A stretch of DNA of 20,627 nucleotides from Didymodactylos carnosus. Taxonomy: Eukaryota; Rotifera; Eurotatoria; Philodinida; Philodinidae. Below are positions 9,404 through 20,049 of this stretch, in pieces. Location: NCBI GenBank assembly GCA_905250885.1, contig CAJNOQ010003323.1:1-20627 (forward strand), in the 5' to 3' direction. The position numbers and the translations under genes are program-made. A model generated the notes under the pieces. The model did not search any database. It saw only the letters and a program-made list of their open reading frames with translations, and was not told the origin of the DNA. Numbering within the stretch: position 1 is the stretch's first letter; every line of letters starts with the position of its first letter.

Positions 9404-12400
9404 ATGCGTCACTTGTTATTGATGTTTGCGGCGTTGAGTAGTAAAAGCAGTATGCAATCAAACTTGAGTGGGTGAAAATCAAAAGTCTGATTCTGGTGCC
9501 ATCATTCTAGCATCAAAAATGATCAATGATATATTTATTTTTAGACGAGAAGCTGTGTGAATGTCACAATGATGGAATATGTTGGAATAATGCGATAAGT
9601 AAAGGATGGAGAAGAGAAGATCATGCTGAAAGCACGCATGGTGGATGTATTTGTTTACCCAATTATACTGGATTACTCTGCGAAATAAGTAAGTTAACCA
9701 ACAGAAAGCCTCCTCCCTGTAGAATATAAAGATGGCATAGTGATCAAGTGCGTTTTTCTGTGTCGTTTCTCCAGAAATCCTTGAAACATTGTCTAGAAGT
9801 CCCTAAAATGACTTGCATTAGATTCAGCGTCATTTTTTACCCATTCTCCGTGAATTTGAGCGATTTTACTCAAAATTTGTAGGGGATAGGAAAAGATTCC
9901 TTGGTCGTTTGTGGTATATCGACAAAGAAGCCTCATTTTCTCAGCAAGGAAGAAAAAGGACGGGGGACGATAAGACGCAAAATCAGCCCACCCTCAAAGC
10001 AGTCTTACGTTAACTCACTTGATGCAGCTTTTGTTCACGATTAACGCTAGCATATTTTTAAATCTTAAAAATCCTTCTCAGCTCTCCTCGACACCTTTTA
10101 GCAAGAAAAACTCTTCTCGCGTCAACCGACGTTTTCTCAAAGTATTTACATTATTCAACCTGTTTCACCCAGAGCTAATATCAACTGTTATTCACCGTTC
10201 GATAGAGAATTTCATGAGCTACGAAATGATATATGAGATAGTCTTAAGATACTGGAACTGGGCAGTGTAAGATCCGAAATAATCTGTGGCATCTCAGTAA
10301 ATCGGTAGGTCAACGTCATTCATATTTATAACGTTGACTAATTTTCTAGTTAACTATTCGATTTTATACATCATTCGATAGAAAATTTCACGGGCTACAG
10401 AATGATATATAAGATAGTCTTAAAAAATGTAACCGGGTACTTTAAGATCCAAAATACTCGATAGAATCCCAGAAAACCGCTAGATCAACGTCGTTCATCT
10501 CTACAATAGTGACTAATCTTCCCGTTAAGCACTCCACTTTATATATCATTCGATGGAAAACTTCATGAGCTTTAAAACGAGCTATAAATGAGTCTTTCAA
10601 AAATATGTCTGCATTGCTCAATAGTTGAAATACTTGGCCGATACAATGATTTCACCTATGTTAGTGCTTTGAACACTCCTTTAGTCGTTTTTGTACTATA
10701 ACGAAAAAATATGTATTGTTTGAAAACATACCATTGCATAGCCCTTGAAATTCTCTACAAAAAGAGCTAGTCACATATTCAAACAGGGCAGCCAGTTATT
10801 AAAGATATGGAAAAGAAGCTTTTGAATGTGATCGAAACAGTACAGTGTGTCGTAATCTCAAGAACTCCCTGATTTTTGACCTTTTAGTAAAAGCTGAAAC
10901 TAATCTGAATAATGGTTTGAATAGCCCGAAGATTTTTCTGTCAGATGCGGTGCATATCGCCCTTTCATGAGAAGAGTTGATAATAGAGCTTCTGGTAAAC
11001 CTGACCGCTGGAAAACCAAGTCCTTAGTATTTGATCAGAACATTTTGCAAACCATATAGCCTGATAGAGCCAAGAACTCTAAGCAAACTAAGACATCTCC
11101 CGGTATTCTATATTGCCTTTTCAGAGGAATATTTTTGCAACTTTCACGCCCTTTGTAGTAGTGGTAAATTTACTGCAGAGCTTCTTTTCCGCATCTTTAA
11201 TGACTGGCCACACCCGTTCGGCAGTGTGACCAGCTTACTTTATAGAGACTTTCACGGGCTATCCAATGGTATGTCTTCGAAGAATGCATAATTTTTCGTT
11301 ATAGCAGAAAAACGACTAACGGAGTCTTCAAAGCACTAAGAGAGGTGAAAATCATTGTATCGGCCAAGTATTTCAACTATTGACCAATGTGGGTATGCCT
11401 TTGCAAGATCTATTGATAGTTTAATTTCAAGCCCGTGAAATTCTCTATCGAATGATATATAAAGTGGAGTGGTTAACGAGAACATACCTCATTATTATAA
11501 ACATGACCCACGTTGACCCAGCGGTTACTGAGATGCTACCGACGATTTCGGAGCCTAGTCTACCCAGTTAGATTATCCTAAGACTGTCTTATATATCATT
11601 CTGAAGCCAGTGAAAGTCTTTATCGAATGATGTATAAAATCGAATAGTTAACTAGAAAATTAGTCAACGTTATAAATATGAATGACGTTGACCTACCGAT
11701 TTACTGAGATGCCACAGATTATTTCGGATCTTACACTGCCCAGTTCCAGTATCTTAAGACTATCTCATATATCATTTCGTAGCTCATGAAATTCTCTATC
11801 GAACGGTGAATAACAGTTGATATTAGCTCTGGGTGAAACAGGTTGAATAATGTAAATACTTTGAGAAAACGTCGGTTGACGCGAGAAGAGTTTTTCTTGC
11901 TAAAGGTGTCCAGGAGCGCTGAGAAGGATTTTTAAGATTTAAAAATATGCTAGCGTTAATCGTGGACAAAAGCTGCATCAAGTGAGTTAACGTAAGACTG
12001 CTTTGAGGGTGGGTCGATTTTGCGTCTTATCGTCCCCCATCCTTTCAAAAACCAACAGATATAGTTCTGTTGTGTGTTTGGCGATGATTCTGATGCGCTG
12101 GAGAAAAGGGTTTTAGGCATCAACAGAAAAACTGTGAAAATTTTCAATAGTTCTATTTATAGGCGAGAAAAACTGAAACTGTACTATTCATATCGTCTTT
12201 TACAGTCTTCTCTTCTGGCTTCGGTTTCCCCATTGTTCAACTGAAATAAAACACTTTTGTTGATAGAGAAAGACAACTTCGAATTTGTGTTTCATTGTTA
12301 TATGAAAGAAATTAGAAAAAGTATATTCGTTTTTTGGTTAAATGCCGGCATAAATGTTCACTATACTTCTCTCCTTGACATCCGGAAGGATGGACATATT

Positions 12401-12837
12401 TATCCATACTGCTTGGAAATCTAAGATAAAATTTTTCAAATTTAGCTATAACAACATTCCAGCATTTTACTGTAACAAAAATAGTACGACATCCGACTTC
12501 CACAAGTAAATCATATTACCTTTGTTTGGCTATAAAGGACTTGATCTTTCTTTGTTTAGTTCAGCGACAACCACAGCCTCAAACGGCGAATACTGTGATA
12601 CTTGTAGGCTCAGTCACGAGTAGCGTGTGTCTATGTCTCATTGCTATCATTGCCTGTTTAATTTATTGTTACCGTAAAAAACAGATGAAAGTAAGAAATA
12701 GTTTATCGCCGTTTCCTCAAAATCAACATAGCGTTGAAGTGGATGTTTTTTATAACTCATCGAATTCAAACTATTCAACACCAACAACCACTCGTAACTA
12801 TCCGTCGTCAACACATTTTTACGAACAAGTTATTTAG
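9404..12837 (+). CDS. Small type I membrane protein with one EGF-like domain
   Basis: Three exons, 9404-9467, 9545-9688 and 12560-12837, join in phase 1 throughout and give 161 residues. Residues 1-16 (MRHLLLMFAALS...) form a short signal peptide. Residues 26-67 hold six cysteines in EGF order (C26, C28, C34, C56, C58, C67), with HNDGIC and the classic C-x-C-x8-C end (CICLPNYTGLLC); the C3-C4 loop is long at 21 residues. After a Gln/Pro linker comes one membrane helix (about 82-107), a KK stop-transfer and a Ser/Asn/Thr-rich tail with several Tyr. Expected location is the plasma membrane with the EGF domain outside; partner unknown. The EGF domain on its own phase 1-1 exon is classic module structure. 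Donor GTGGGT at 9468 was chosen because the nearby 9472 donor breaks the frame. Intron 2 is 2871 nt and contains the foldback element. Confidence 0.72.
9955..12045. mobile_element. Foldback element, ~2.1 kb, with tandem-repeat arms
   Basis: Left arm about 9955-10815 and right arm about 11190-12045 are inverted copies. The outer ~430 bp (from GGGGGACGATAAGACGC inward) differ at only a handful of sites; the inner parts are nearer 80% identical. Each arm contains ~177-bp tandem units recognised by ATTCGATAGAGAATTTCATG-like motifs, at about 10198, 10375 and 10551 on the left and about 11441, 11609 and 11788 on the right. The ~375-bp centre shows no transposase. No convincing target duplication was found. 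Long inverted ends made of tandem units match the foldback (FB/Galileo-type) style; superfamily is not established. It sits wholly inside intron 2 of the EGF-like gene. Confidence 0.88.
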
Positions 12838-13138
12838 CTCTACTCACTATTTGAATCACATTTACATTTGTGACAATTTCGTAAACTCAAATCAATTAGT
12901 TTGTCATTTAAAGAAGTGTTTTGTATATTTTTCTACGTACCATAGTCGTACAAAAAAATCACAAAGAGAAGAAGGCAGAAGAAATTAACGCAGAGGCCTA
13001 GTTCGTCAGTTAATGACAGATGCATTCGTCATCAATAATTTACGAGTTGTTGCCGGTTATATATCCTCTTCTCGATCTCCTTAAGAATCGATCACATGCT
13101 TTACTATCCAGCAGTTATTTCAATAACATACTTAGTCA

Positions 13139-13314
13139 AGAATATTCAGCTATATTTTAACACATATTCCGTCTTCGATACAAGAACATAATAAGACTAT
13201 GTGTTTATTTTGAAAGCATGACAGCAATCTTAAGCGAAGCTGAATATTCTCACGTTGAACCAGCTTTTTTGAATTAAAAAATGATTATTTTCTGATAATA
13301 TAGTCTTATTATGT
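13139..13314. repeat. Two interleaved inverted repeats
   Basis: AGAATATTCAGCT (13139-13151) pairs with its exact complement at 13238-13250. ACATAATAAGACTAT (13186-13200) pairs with its exact complement at 13300-13314. The arms alternate rather than nest, so both hairpins cannot form at once. The second repeat could be the ends of a ~130-bp MITE. Confidence 0.6.
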
Positions 13315-16127
13315 GTCAGATATTAATAGAAGTAAAAAAGGTTGAATTCGAAAAAAAACTTTTTATTCGACAAAAATATCCCTTACACACGAACACTCAC
13401 TCTAAATTTTCGTCAAAAATTGTTTTATTTTTAAAACTAGCAAATCATACATCATTTGATGCAGTTTTTCGTCCTGACTTCAAATACGTATATATTGTCC
13501 GATCAGAAGTACTTCTGAACCAGGAAACGTGAATTTTAGTTCACAATTCCAGGTTTATTAGAAAACCGGTATCTAAGTCTAGAAGTAAAACCGCATACTT
13601 GGTAGAAGCAGGACATGTAGATGAATATTTTGGTGTAATTTCATGTCCGATACAGTCGAAGCAAGTCGATGCACTCGATTGCTTTGGAAATCTACGTCCG
13701 AAAACATTTTTTTCTGTAAAATTGCTGTTTTTATCAAGTTTCTGTAAGCCAAATTGAAACATTATCTTATCAGCAGATAGCCGACTATTTTTTGCCCAAG
13801 AATCTGTTGAAATCGACTCATTCAAAGAAAAAAAAGAGTTTTCTAAATAGAAGCTGAAACACAGGCCGTTTTTCGGTATTGAATTTTTCCTTCAAACTGA
13901 ACATATAAAACAAAAACTTTTACACCATTAAATAGCTCGTTTATCAGATTATATATGACGATATTTAAATCGAAGAAAAGCGGACTTTCGATTTTTAGCT
14001 AAATGTTCGCCTGTACCCCAACCGTGCGCGGTTCATATAATTCTCGACTTTTCCCTACAGAAATTGCATTTATGAACAGTCATGTTTACTCTTCTCGTGA
14101 ATATATACGAATTTATAGACCGCAAAGCGAATATATGCAAAGATGTGCTTGCCTATCACAATTATGGTTATGATGAGACCGTGACCATTGAAAGAAATAG
14201 CGGCAACTCAAAGCAAGAAAGATGATGAAAAAAAGTTTATCTTTGATTTAATAATTTATTTTTGCCTAAGAAAATATTTTCTGTTGAATTCTTTCGCTAA
14301 TTTCAGGTTTAATAATTATTTTTTCTGCGACAAACACTTAACTACGAATGAAGATCGTGCACTACACTTGTTCTTGTGAAAAAACTGTGTAAAGATTTCG
14401 AGAAAAGTTTGTTGTGACCACTGTGACCGTAACTTCTGGAAATACTGACGTGAGTTCTTTCGCCAATTCTTATGGCTCATGGCACGATGTAACGAGCGGC
14501 ACAGAATGAATGGTCGTCTCAGTGTTTTCTAATTTCCTCGTGTTTCTTTGAGACCCTGAGGTTAGTGTTTTTTTTAAAAAGATGCGCCCTGAAATACCCT
14601 ACAAAACTTAAACTTTAATTTCAGAACTTCAATCAAGAAAACTATGCAAATTATACGAAAGACGAGAAAAATGACAACTTTTTAAAGTCAAAAACGATAT
14701 CTTGTGTTAACGATTTTGAAAGTAAGGAAAATTGAATTAACCATTTTGTAGCACTGACTTCGCTCTATCTTTCAGCTACACTTCGAATTTTTTCACATCA
14801 AAACCCATGGAAAAATAATCATTTTTCTGTCGGTTATCACGCAGTTTTTCATTCATTTTTTTAATTCTGGATATAGCTGTGCTTTCAGTAAAACTTTCAT
14901 AACTCCATCAAACCAAAAGCTTTTTCGATCAGATTTGTTTTTTTTTATTAGAAATGACCGCTCTTCTCCACCTAACTGCGAAATCACAACTTCGATCATG
15001 TCGTCCGTTTCTTGCTTGGGCACATTGCAGGAAACGCGGGGCTGTCCATTTTAACGTATTTTTATAACTTCGTTCTCCAGCACACCATCTGCTCCAAAAA
15101 AAAGTTTCTAAACAGAGAAAGAGCACATTCCAAAGTAGAAAAATAACTGCGTTCTCACTTTTGCTACACCTTTAGCACAGAAATAATAGCATAAGAGAAA
15201 CGTTTATCTCGGTGTCTTGCATTTATAGCATATGCGGTTTTTTAACTAGACGGAGATATAGGTTTTCCAAAATACCCTGATTTTTAAGGTAAAGTTGAGT
15301 TTTCTTATTTCAAGACAACTTATACACATTCGGAATCAGCGCGAAAGACTACATCGAGTGGTGTATCACTTATTAGTTTTACAAATAAAAAATCGTGTGA
15401 CAAAAATTCAGATCAAGCGACCCCTCAGAAATTTTTCATCCGAGAAGAAGTTTTTTTCGAATTTGATTTTTCTTATTTCTATTAAAATTTGACACATAAT
15501 AAGACAGTATTATGCGAAAATAATCATTTTTTAACTCATAAAACCAGATGTCCGCCTGCTCTATGGGAAACGCACTGAACCTAGTTTTGCACAAGCAAAA
15601 GCGATTTTTAATAAAAATTTTGAAACCGATTTTTCAGCAAATCTTTGGAAAACCAGGATGGATTTCTCAAAACTGATATAGAAGTAGTAGTTCGTTTTTA
15701 TAGATAGATAGTCTAAAGTGTCATCTCTAAAACAGAAACTAAGCGAACTCTTACTTTTTCGTGGTTGAAGCATAGCATCGGATTGCCTGAGAGTTCCAGG
15801 AACACTATTGTTTTAGATGTGGTAATTCTCGCACGCGGTAGATACCTATTTTTGGTCCTTGTTGTGCACCCTCGCGCGAACAGTTGCAAGTGATGCCAGA
15901 AAAGAAATTGTTCGTTATCACACTTTGACATGGTCAACATTCCCTGAAAGTTTGGTTCAGATCAGATCTACCTGGGCTGACGATCTTACTGATCTGACTG
16001 ATCTTTCGTGAGACAGGTTTCTGATCCGGAGAGGTGGAAGCCTTAAGAGACTTGGTTGAGAAAGTTTTGCTGCTTGAGGAGCGTCATGGTCTCGAAAGCT
16101 TCTTGAGACTCGTCTTATTGTTTTATC

Positions 16128-16161
16128 TATGTAAGATACCTCAGAACTAGAGGTATCTTAC
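16128..16161. repeat. Perfect 14-bp hairpin
   Basis: TATGTAAGATACCT and its complement AGGTATCTTACATA flank a loop of about 8 bases (CAGAACTAG region). No neighbouring gene suggests a role as a terminator. Confidence 0.65.
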
Positions 16162-16296
16162 ATAACAGACAATTTGTGATAGTAGATCTTTCGGTGTAGG
16201 ATCTTTTTGGCAGAAATACGTACAAACGGCTAGTGGAGGATGCGGAATAGGTTGAATATGTACTTGAGGACGAATCTGTTTAGCAAGATAAGGCAT

Positions 16297-16479
16297 GCAC
16301 CGATTTCGGTTAAAACTCGAATAATCCATGTTCGATTAATCGAAATCGAAAATAATCGACCTTCGATTATTCGATTTTTAATCGGAATTTTTGATGAAAA
16401 ATTGCTTAATCGAAATTCGATTATTTTCATTTTCGAATAATCTACAATTAATAGAAGTTCGATTATTCGCAATCGGTGC
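16297..16479. mobile_element. AT-rich palindromic MITE built of TTCGATTA-like units
   Basis: The ends read GCACCGATTTCGG and CGCAATCGGTGC, an imperfect terminal inverted repeat. The ~180-bp interior is a dense array of TCGATTA / TAATCGA words on both strands, so it can fold on itself at many offsets. No target duplication or coding frame is evident; open frames here on both strands are by-products of the palindrome. The word AGGCATGCACCG at its left edge recurs at 20039-20050. Confidence 0.65.
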
Positions 16480-16714
16480 GTGGGTAAGCAAGAGTAATGC
16501 TTTTCTTCCCGAGACTTTTAGTTTGCTTTCTCAAAAATGGAATGTCAATGAAAATTTGTTCGTTTTTGGTGATATCTTTCGTTAATTGATGGGTTTTAGT
16601 TGACCTCTATCTCATTTTGTTTCTCATAATATCTGTTTACAGGGTGACCGAAAATTACGCGATATTTTTTTTTGAAATTTCAAACAAATTTATTTTCAAA
16701 AAACAACATAATAT

Positions 16715-16909
16715 TTAGTCAAAATGTCCGTCCTCTGCTTCGATCACTGCATCTAACCGCCTCATCCAATCGTCGATGGCTTTGTTGATAATCTCCTGGT
16801 CCAAGTTGTTGAAGGCATCTTCTATCGCTTGCTTCAACGAATCAACAGAATCATGCGCTTCTACAATTACCTCAGCCATAAGAATGCTCCAGAATTCTGT
16901 TCTGGCGCA
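16715..16909 (-). pseudogene. Tc1-type transposase, C-terminal fragment
   Basis: Read on the minus strand, ~64 codons end at TAA 16715-16717. They start near TEFWSILMAEVI and finish WMRRLDAVIEAEDGHFD, the usual C-terminal pattern of Tc1-like transposases. The DDE catalytic core is absent. The frame is intact over this piece. Confidence 0.75.
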
Positions 16910-17029
16910 GCTAATAAAAGAAACATTTTAAATGTAAAATGTATCTTTTTTGACCAAAGTTTTAACATTTACATATGTTGCTACAGGTCTATTCTTTTCG
17001 ATCGTTCTTTCGAATTTTTCGATTGCCAT

Positions 17030-17290
17030 TTTACCGTCACCATGAAGTTCAAGAGCGATTGGTTCGTCCGGCTGCTTGCTACTTGGTTGAGGTTAGAATG
17101 AAGCAAAAGGATGTTGCAGAAATCTTTGGAGTCCGACCTCATACCGTTTCTGGCGCCATCAAGCGCTACAAGGAGTCCGGGGAGCACAAGAATCGGAAGG
17201 GCCAAGGTCGCAAGCGAACTTCAACAGATGTGGCACACATCGAAGAGGCAAGAGAGCACTTGCGGCTGAGCAACCAGACAAAGAAAAGAA
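17030..17290 (+). pseudogene. Tc1-type transposase, N-terminal DNA-binding fragment, inverted
   Basis: On the plus strand the frame encodes MKQKDVAEIFGVRPHTVSGA followed by IKRYKESG and a KNRKGQGRKR basic linker: the helix-turn-helix plus GRPR-like hook of Tc1-family transposases. It breaks off after ~85 residues and joins almost directly to the right inverted repeat. It points opposite to the C-terminal fragment, so the element has an internal inversion or is a join of two copies. Confidence 0.8.
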
Positions 17291-17409
17291 ATGGCGTAAC
17301 CGGCAACTCCGTGAGAAAAACATTTTGAATAAATATTATGTTCTTTTTTGAAAATAAATTTGTTTGAAATTTCAAAAAAAAAATATCGCGGAATTTGGGT
17401 CACCCTGTA

Positions 17410-17807
17410 GTGTGTTTCTTATCTCGCATTTGATGAAGTTTGACGAATATCCGTTTTCAGTTGAAACCTTCCCAATAAATTCAAAATCATTATTTTCCTT
17501 TTCCTTATATCTCTCTTTCTGCAATATTGACATTTTACATTGTACATCTAGAAAACTCTTTGTCGTCAAAATGGCAGTAAAACTGTCGAAACGTTGACAA
17601 ATAAACATCTAAATGTCAAACAAACAAAAGTTCAAAGTTGCTGTTATGTAAACGAAATTTTTACTCAAATCGTTACCATAAACATCACAAATTACTTTCA
17701 ATCTAATGGACGTTTTCCTATTCTTGAACCCCTTATGACAAATCAGCGTCATGTAGATGAAAGAAGGTGACTCACTCTCACATTTTCTTACAAAAAAAGT
17801 AAACGGT
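17410..17807. other. Intergenic, downstream of the Hog-domain gene
   Basis: AT-rich, no recognised gene, and no clear minus-strand poly(A) signal close to the stop codon at 17808. Confidence 0.45.
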
Positions 17808-19613
17808 CTAGTTAATAATTGATGGTAGAAAATATGATGTTATTTTGAATATAACATTTGGAAACCAATGAATACCCGTTTGGTGAGTATCAGTTTTAGC
17901 TGATAAGGAGAGGTATCTAGATAGCGAATACCACCATCTCATTGGTGCAAGAATCGTATGAGCTAATCGATGACTGTTTATCGTTGCATAACATGATGCA
18001 GCAACATGATTGACAATAATTGTACCACTTTGAGTAAGTGGTGCTGCATAACCTTGTTTCCATACGTTAGTAATATTCGAAATAGACTCAACTTTCAACA
18101 CATTTTCAGAATTAGCAACGTAAATTTCGATTCCCGTAGCATAGTATTTGAAAGACGTACGCGCTTTAACAGGTAGACCAGAAATAATGACGCACTTTTG
18201 TTCTCTTTTCTTCCGAGCACAACTGAGATTCGAAGATTCCATTTTAAACTCATTCGATAGAGAATTTTCTACTCTACAAAATCGTATAACGCACACTTTC
18301 ACTGCGTTGTCTAACAGTCTTTTTCCTGCATTTTTCAAAATCCCACATTACCCAAAAGTACAGATTAACTTGTGCACTGAAAGCTTCACAATTTGGGTGA
18401 CCAAACAAATAAGTAGCGTAGTCCGGATGATAGCGCTCAATCCGCTGAATATGTTTATATCACCTTTTTCGCTCAATTACCACATCATTTCTCGCAAAGT
18501 TACACAAAAACGAAAATCCACGATAATTTTGATAGGAAATCGCAGTTATACTTCTTACTTGTTAGTATTCTGCACTATCTTTTAAAATAACGAAATAATA
18601 TGTAATGAAAGAAGGTAATGAATTTTGTAGAGCAGAAAATTCTCTATCGAATGAGTTTAGAATCTTCGAATCTCAGTTGTGTGCGGAAGAAAAGAGAACA
18701 AAAGTGCGTCATTATTTTTGGCCTACCCGTTATCTTATTATAAAATGATGTACAGTGGAAATAAGTGCGTATATGTTTTTTGTACAATACCTGGTGTTAA
18801 ATCTTTTGCCATTAGATAACCATTTTGCTTTGTGGGTATCAAATGATTCAAAGATAGAGTTAGTTGATGACCATTAGATGTAACCAATGATTTAAAAAAA
18901 CCTAAAATTACTATCCCATTACAAATGTTTAAAGTTAAACAAACCTACCAAATCTATGAGGTTCATTGTCAAGCATCCCAATGATAACTGTGCTAATAAT
19001 ATTTTGATTTATCTGATCAAAAGCATATACTTCATCTCCATGTTTTAGTTCAGTAACTAATTTTTGTTGACCGTTTGTTAGCCGAACACTACTATCAGCC
19101 GAAAAACATTTTTGTTCGCCAGTCTGTGCTTCTAAATAAATAAAAAGTTAGAATTTAAAAGTGTAATTATTATTTATTTTGTGAATTTTTCAAACCTCTT
19201 ATATAGCAATTTCCAAGTGTACCACTATTATGAGCTGGACAACAGCTGATAGCCAAATAAGATATTTCATCAAGAACTCCATTTGTAATCTATAAACATG
19301 AACATATGTTTCAAAAGAAGGAGAGATATTACCACAACACTTACATGTTCGACAAGACATCCTCTCATATGAGGTTTTAAACATGCGCTTAACGAATTTG
19401 CTGTATAGCATAATACTCGTAAATCTTTAAAGCAAAGAGTGAGAACGTGATAGGAAAATTTATTTTGACATTACCTTTCGTAAATACAGCTTCAAATGCT
19501 GTAGCTATATTAGCAAGACAAACAATAATTCCAGTTGGATTATCTTCTAAATTACATTTTCCATATGTTTTAGATATAAATAACAAAAATAAAACCAACA
19601 TTCCTCTCAACAT
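17808..19613 (-). CDS. Secreted protein with hedgehog-type Hint/Hog autoprocessing domain
   Basis: Six exons on the minus strand (19613-19475, 19424-19345, 19289-19196, 19131-18949, 18901-18791, 18163-17808) join without a frame break into 320 residues. Residues 1-18 (MLRGMLVLFLLFISKTYG) are a signal peptide. Residues 19-112 form a domain with eight cysteines (20, 32, 52, 61, 69, 89, 90, 101) unlike the hedgehog signal domain. The Hint module starts at C113 (KCFSADSSV) and has ELKHGDEVYAFD (132-143), LTLSLNHLIP with H185, and GYAAPLTQSGTIIV followed by ASCYATINSHRLAH (258-271), close to the same region of hedgehog proteins. In that family the first Cys attacks the peptide bond before it and the N-part is released, often with a lipid. 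Here Ser182 replaces the usual Thr of TxxH, and Lys, not Gly, precedes the Cys. The last ~50 residues may be the adduct-recognition region. Four introns are 47-64 nt; the last is 627 nt owing to a MITE. Confidence 0.9.
18169..18730. mobile_element. TA-flanked 562-bp MITE inside the Hog-domain gene intron
   Basis: Inverted arms of ~110 bp (18169-18282 and 18622-18730) begin ACAGGTAGACC / ACGGGTAGGCC and share TTTTGTTCTCTTTTCTTCCG and ATTCGATAGAGAATTTTCT. TA lies on both sides (18167-18168, 18731-18732). Taking the element and one TA out of the 627-nt intron leaves 63 nt, the size of the gene's other introns. The arms differ at several sites plus one ~6-bp indel. The ATTCGATAGAGAATTT word also occurs in the arms of the foldback element at 10-12 kb. 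Confidence 0.88.
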
Positions 19614-20049
19614 CTGAAATATTTCTCTAAGAAACAAAATATTAGTAAGATTCACGACTTTTTGATATACGTTTTTTTCTTCCGAATACAAACGAAAAAT
19701 ATTCCCTTGTAGTATTCTAAACTAAAACTATCGAAAAGCATCAAATCAATTTTGCATCAATAGTCAATAGAGATTCGAACACAGGAAAATCGGATCAAGT
19801 TACCAGGTTACTGTGGTGAAGTAATTTGATCGTTTCGATTGCAAATATTTCACTAAGTACCAGAAAGAGTATATTTCTATAAAAAAACGTGCTACTTACT
19901 AATTTATCTATGTTTAGGGAAATCTAGTCTGTAATACAGAAAAAAAGAATAATAGTTGAAATAAATCTTTGATCGCATACATGTTTATAAGCTACAGATC
20001 TTTTTTTTGACAGTTCACCGATCAAAGCTACCGACTGTAGGCATGCACC
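19614..20049. other. Upstream region of the Hog-domain gene
   Basis: No coding sequence was recognised. On the minus strand, TTTCAG directly precedes the ATG at 19613, so an untranslated 5' exon is possible. No promoter motif can be called. Confidence 0.4.

Larger units (their letters stand above)
12838..16290. other. Gene-poor region, nothing recognised
   Basis: About 3.4 kb with no recognisable protein. The longest open stretch (13541-13825, minus, 94 residues) has no family signature and may be chance. Repeats here are the interleaved inverted repeats at 13139-13314 and the hairpin at 16128-16161. TGACACATAATAAGAC (15490-15505) is the exact complement of 13303-13318. Confidence 0.45.
16640..17407. 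mobile_element. Defective, rearranged Tc1/mariner element
   Basis: Terminal inverted repeats of ~87 bp begin CAGGGTGACC at 16640 and end GGTCACCCTG at 17407, with ~6 differences. They are flanked by TA on both sides (16638-16639, 17408-17409), the IS630-Tc1-mariner target duplication. The 768-bp length is about half that of a full element. Transposase remains only as two fragments pointing in opposite directions, so it cannot move itself. Confidence 0.92.

Noticed and set aside
9472..9544. Donor at 9472 for the EGF-like gene
   Set aside because: It would end the first exon in phase 2, which does not join the phase-1 EGF exon; the donor at 9468 does.
13541..13825. 94-residue minus-strand frame
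   Set aside because: No recognisable motif, no splice partner found, and a length expected by chance over several kb; left unannotated.
16230..16472. Overlapping frames on both strands in the TCGATTA region
   Set aside because: Low-complexity by-products of a palindromic MITE.
17808..19613. Calling the gene a true hedgehog ligand
   Set aside because: Only the C-terminal Hog part matches; the N-terminal domain is shorter and shows none of the hedgehog signal-domain pattern.
19765..19795. GATTCGAACAC resembling a tRNA T-loop on the minus strand
   Set aside because: No matching T-stem, anticodon arm or acceptor stem around it.
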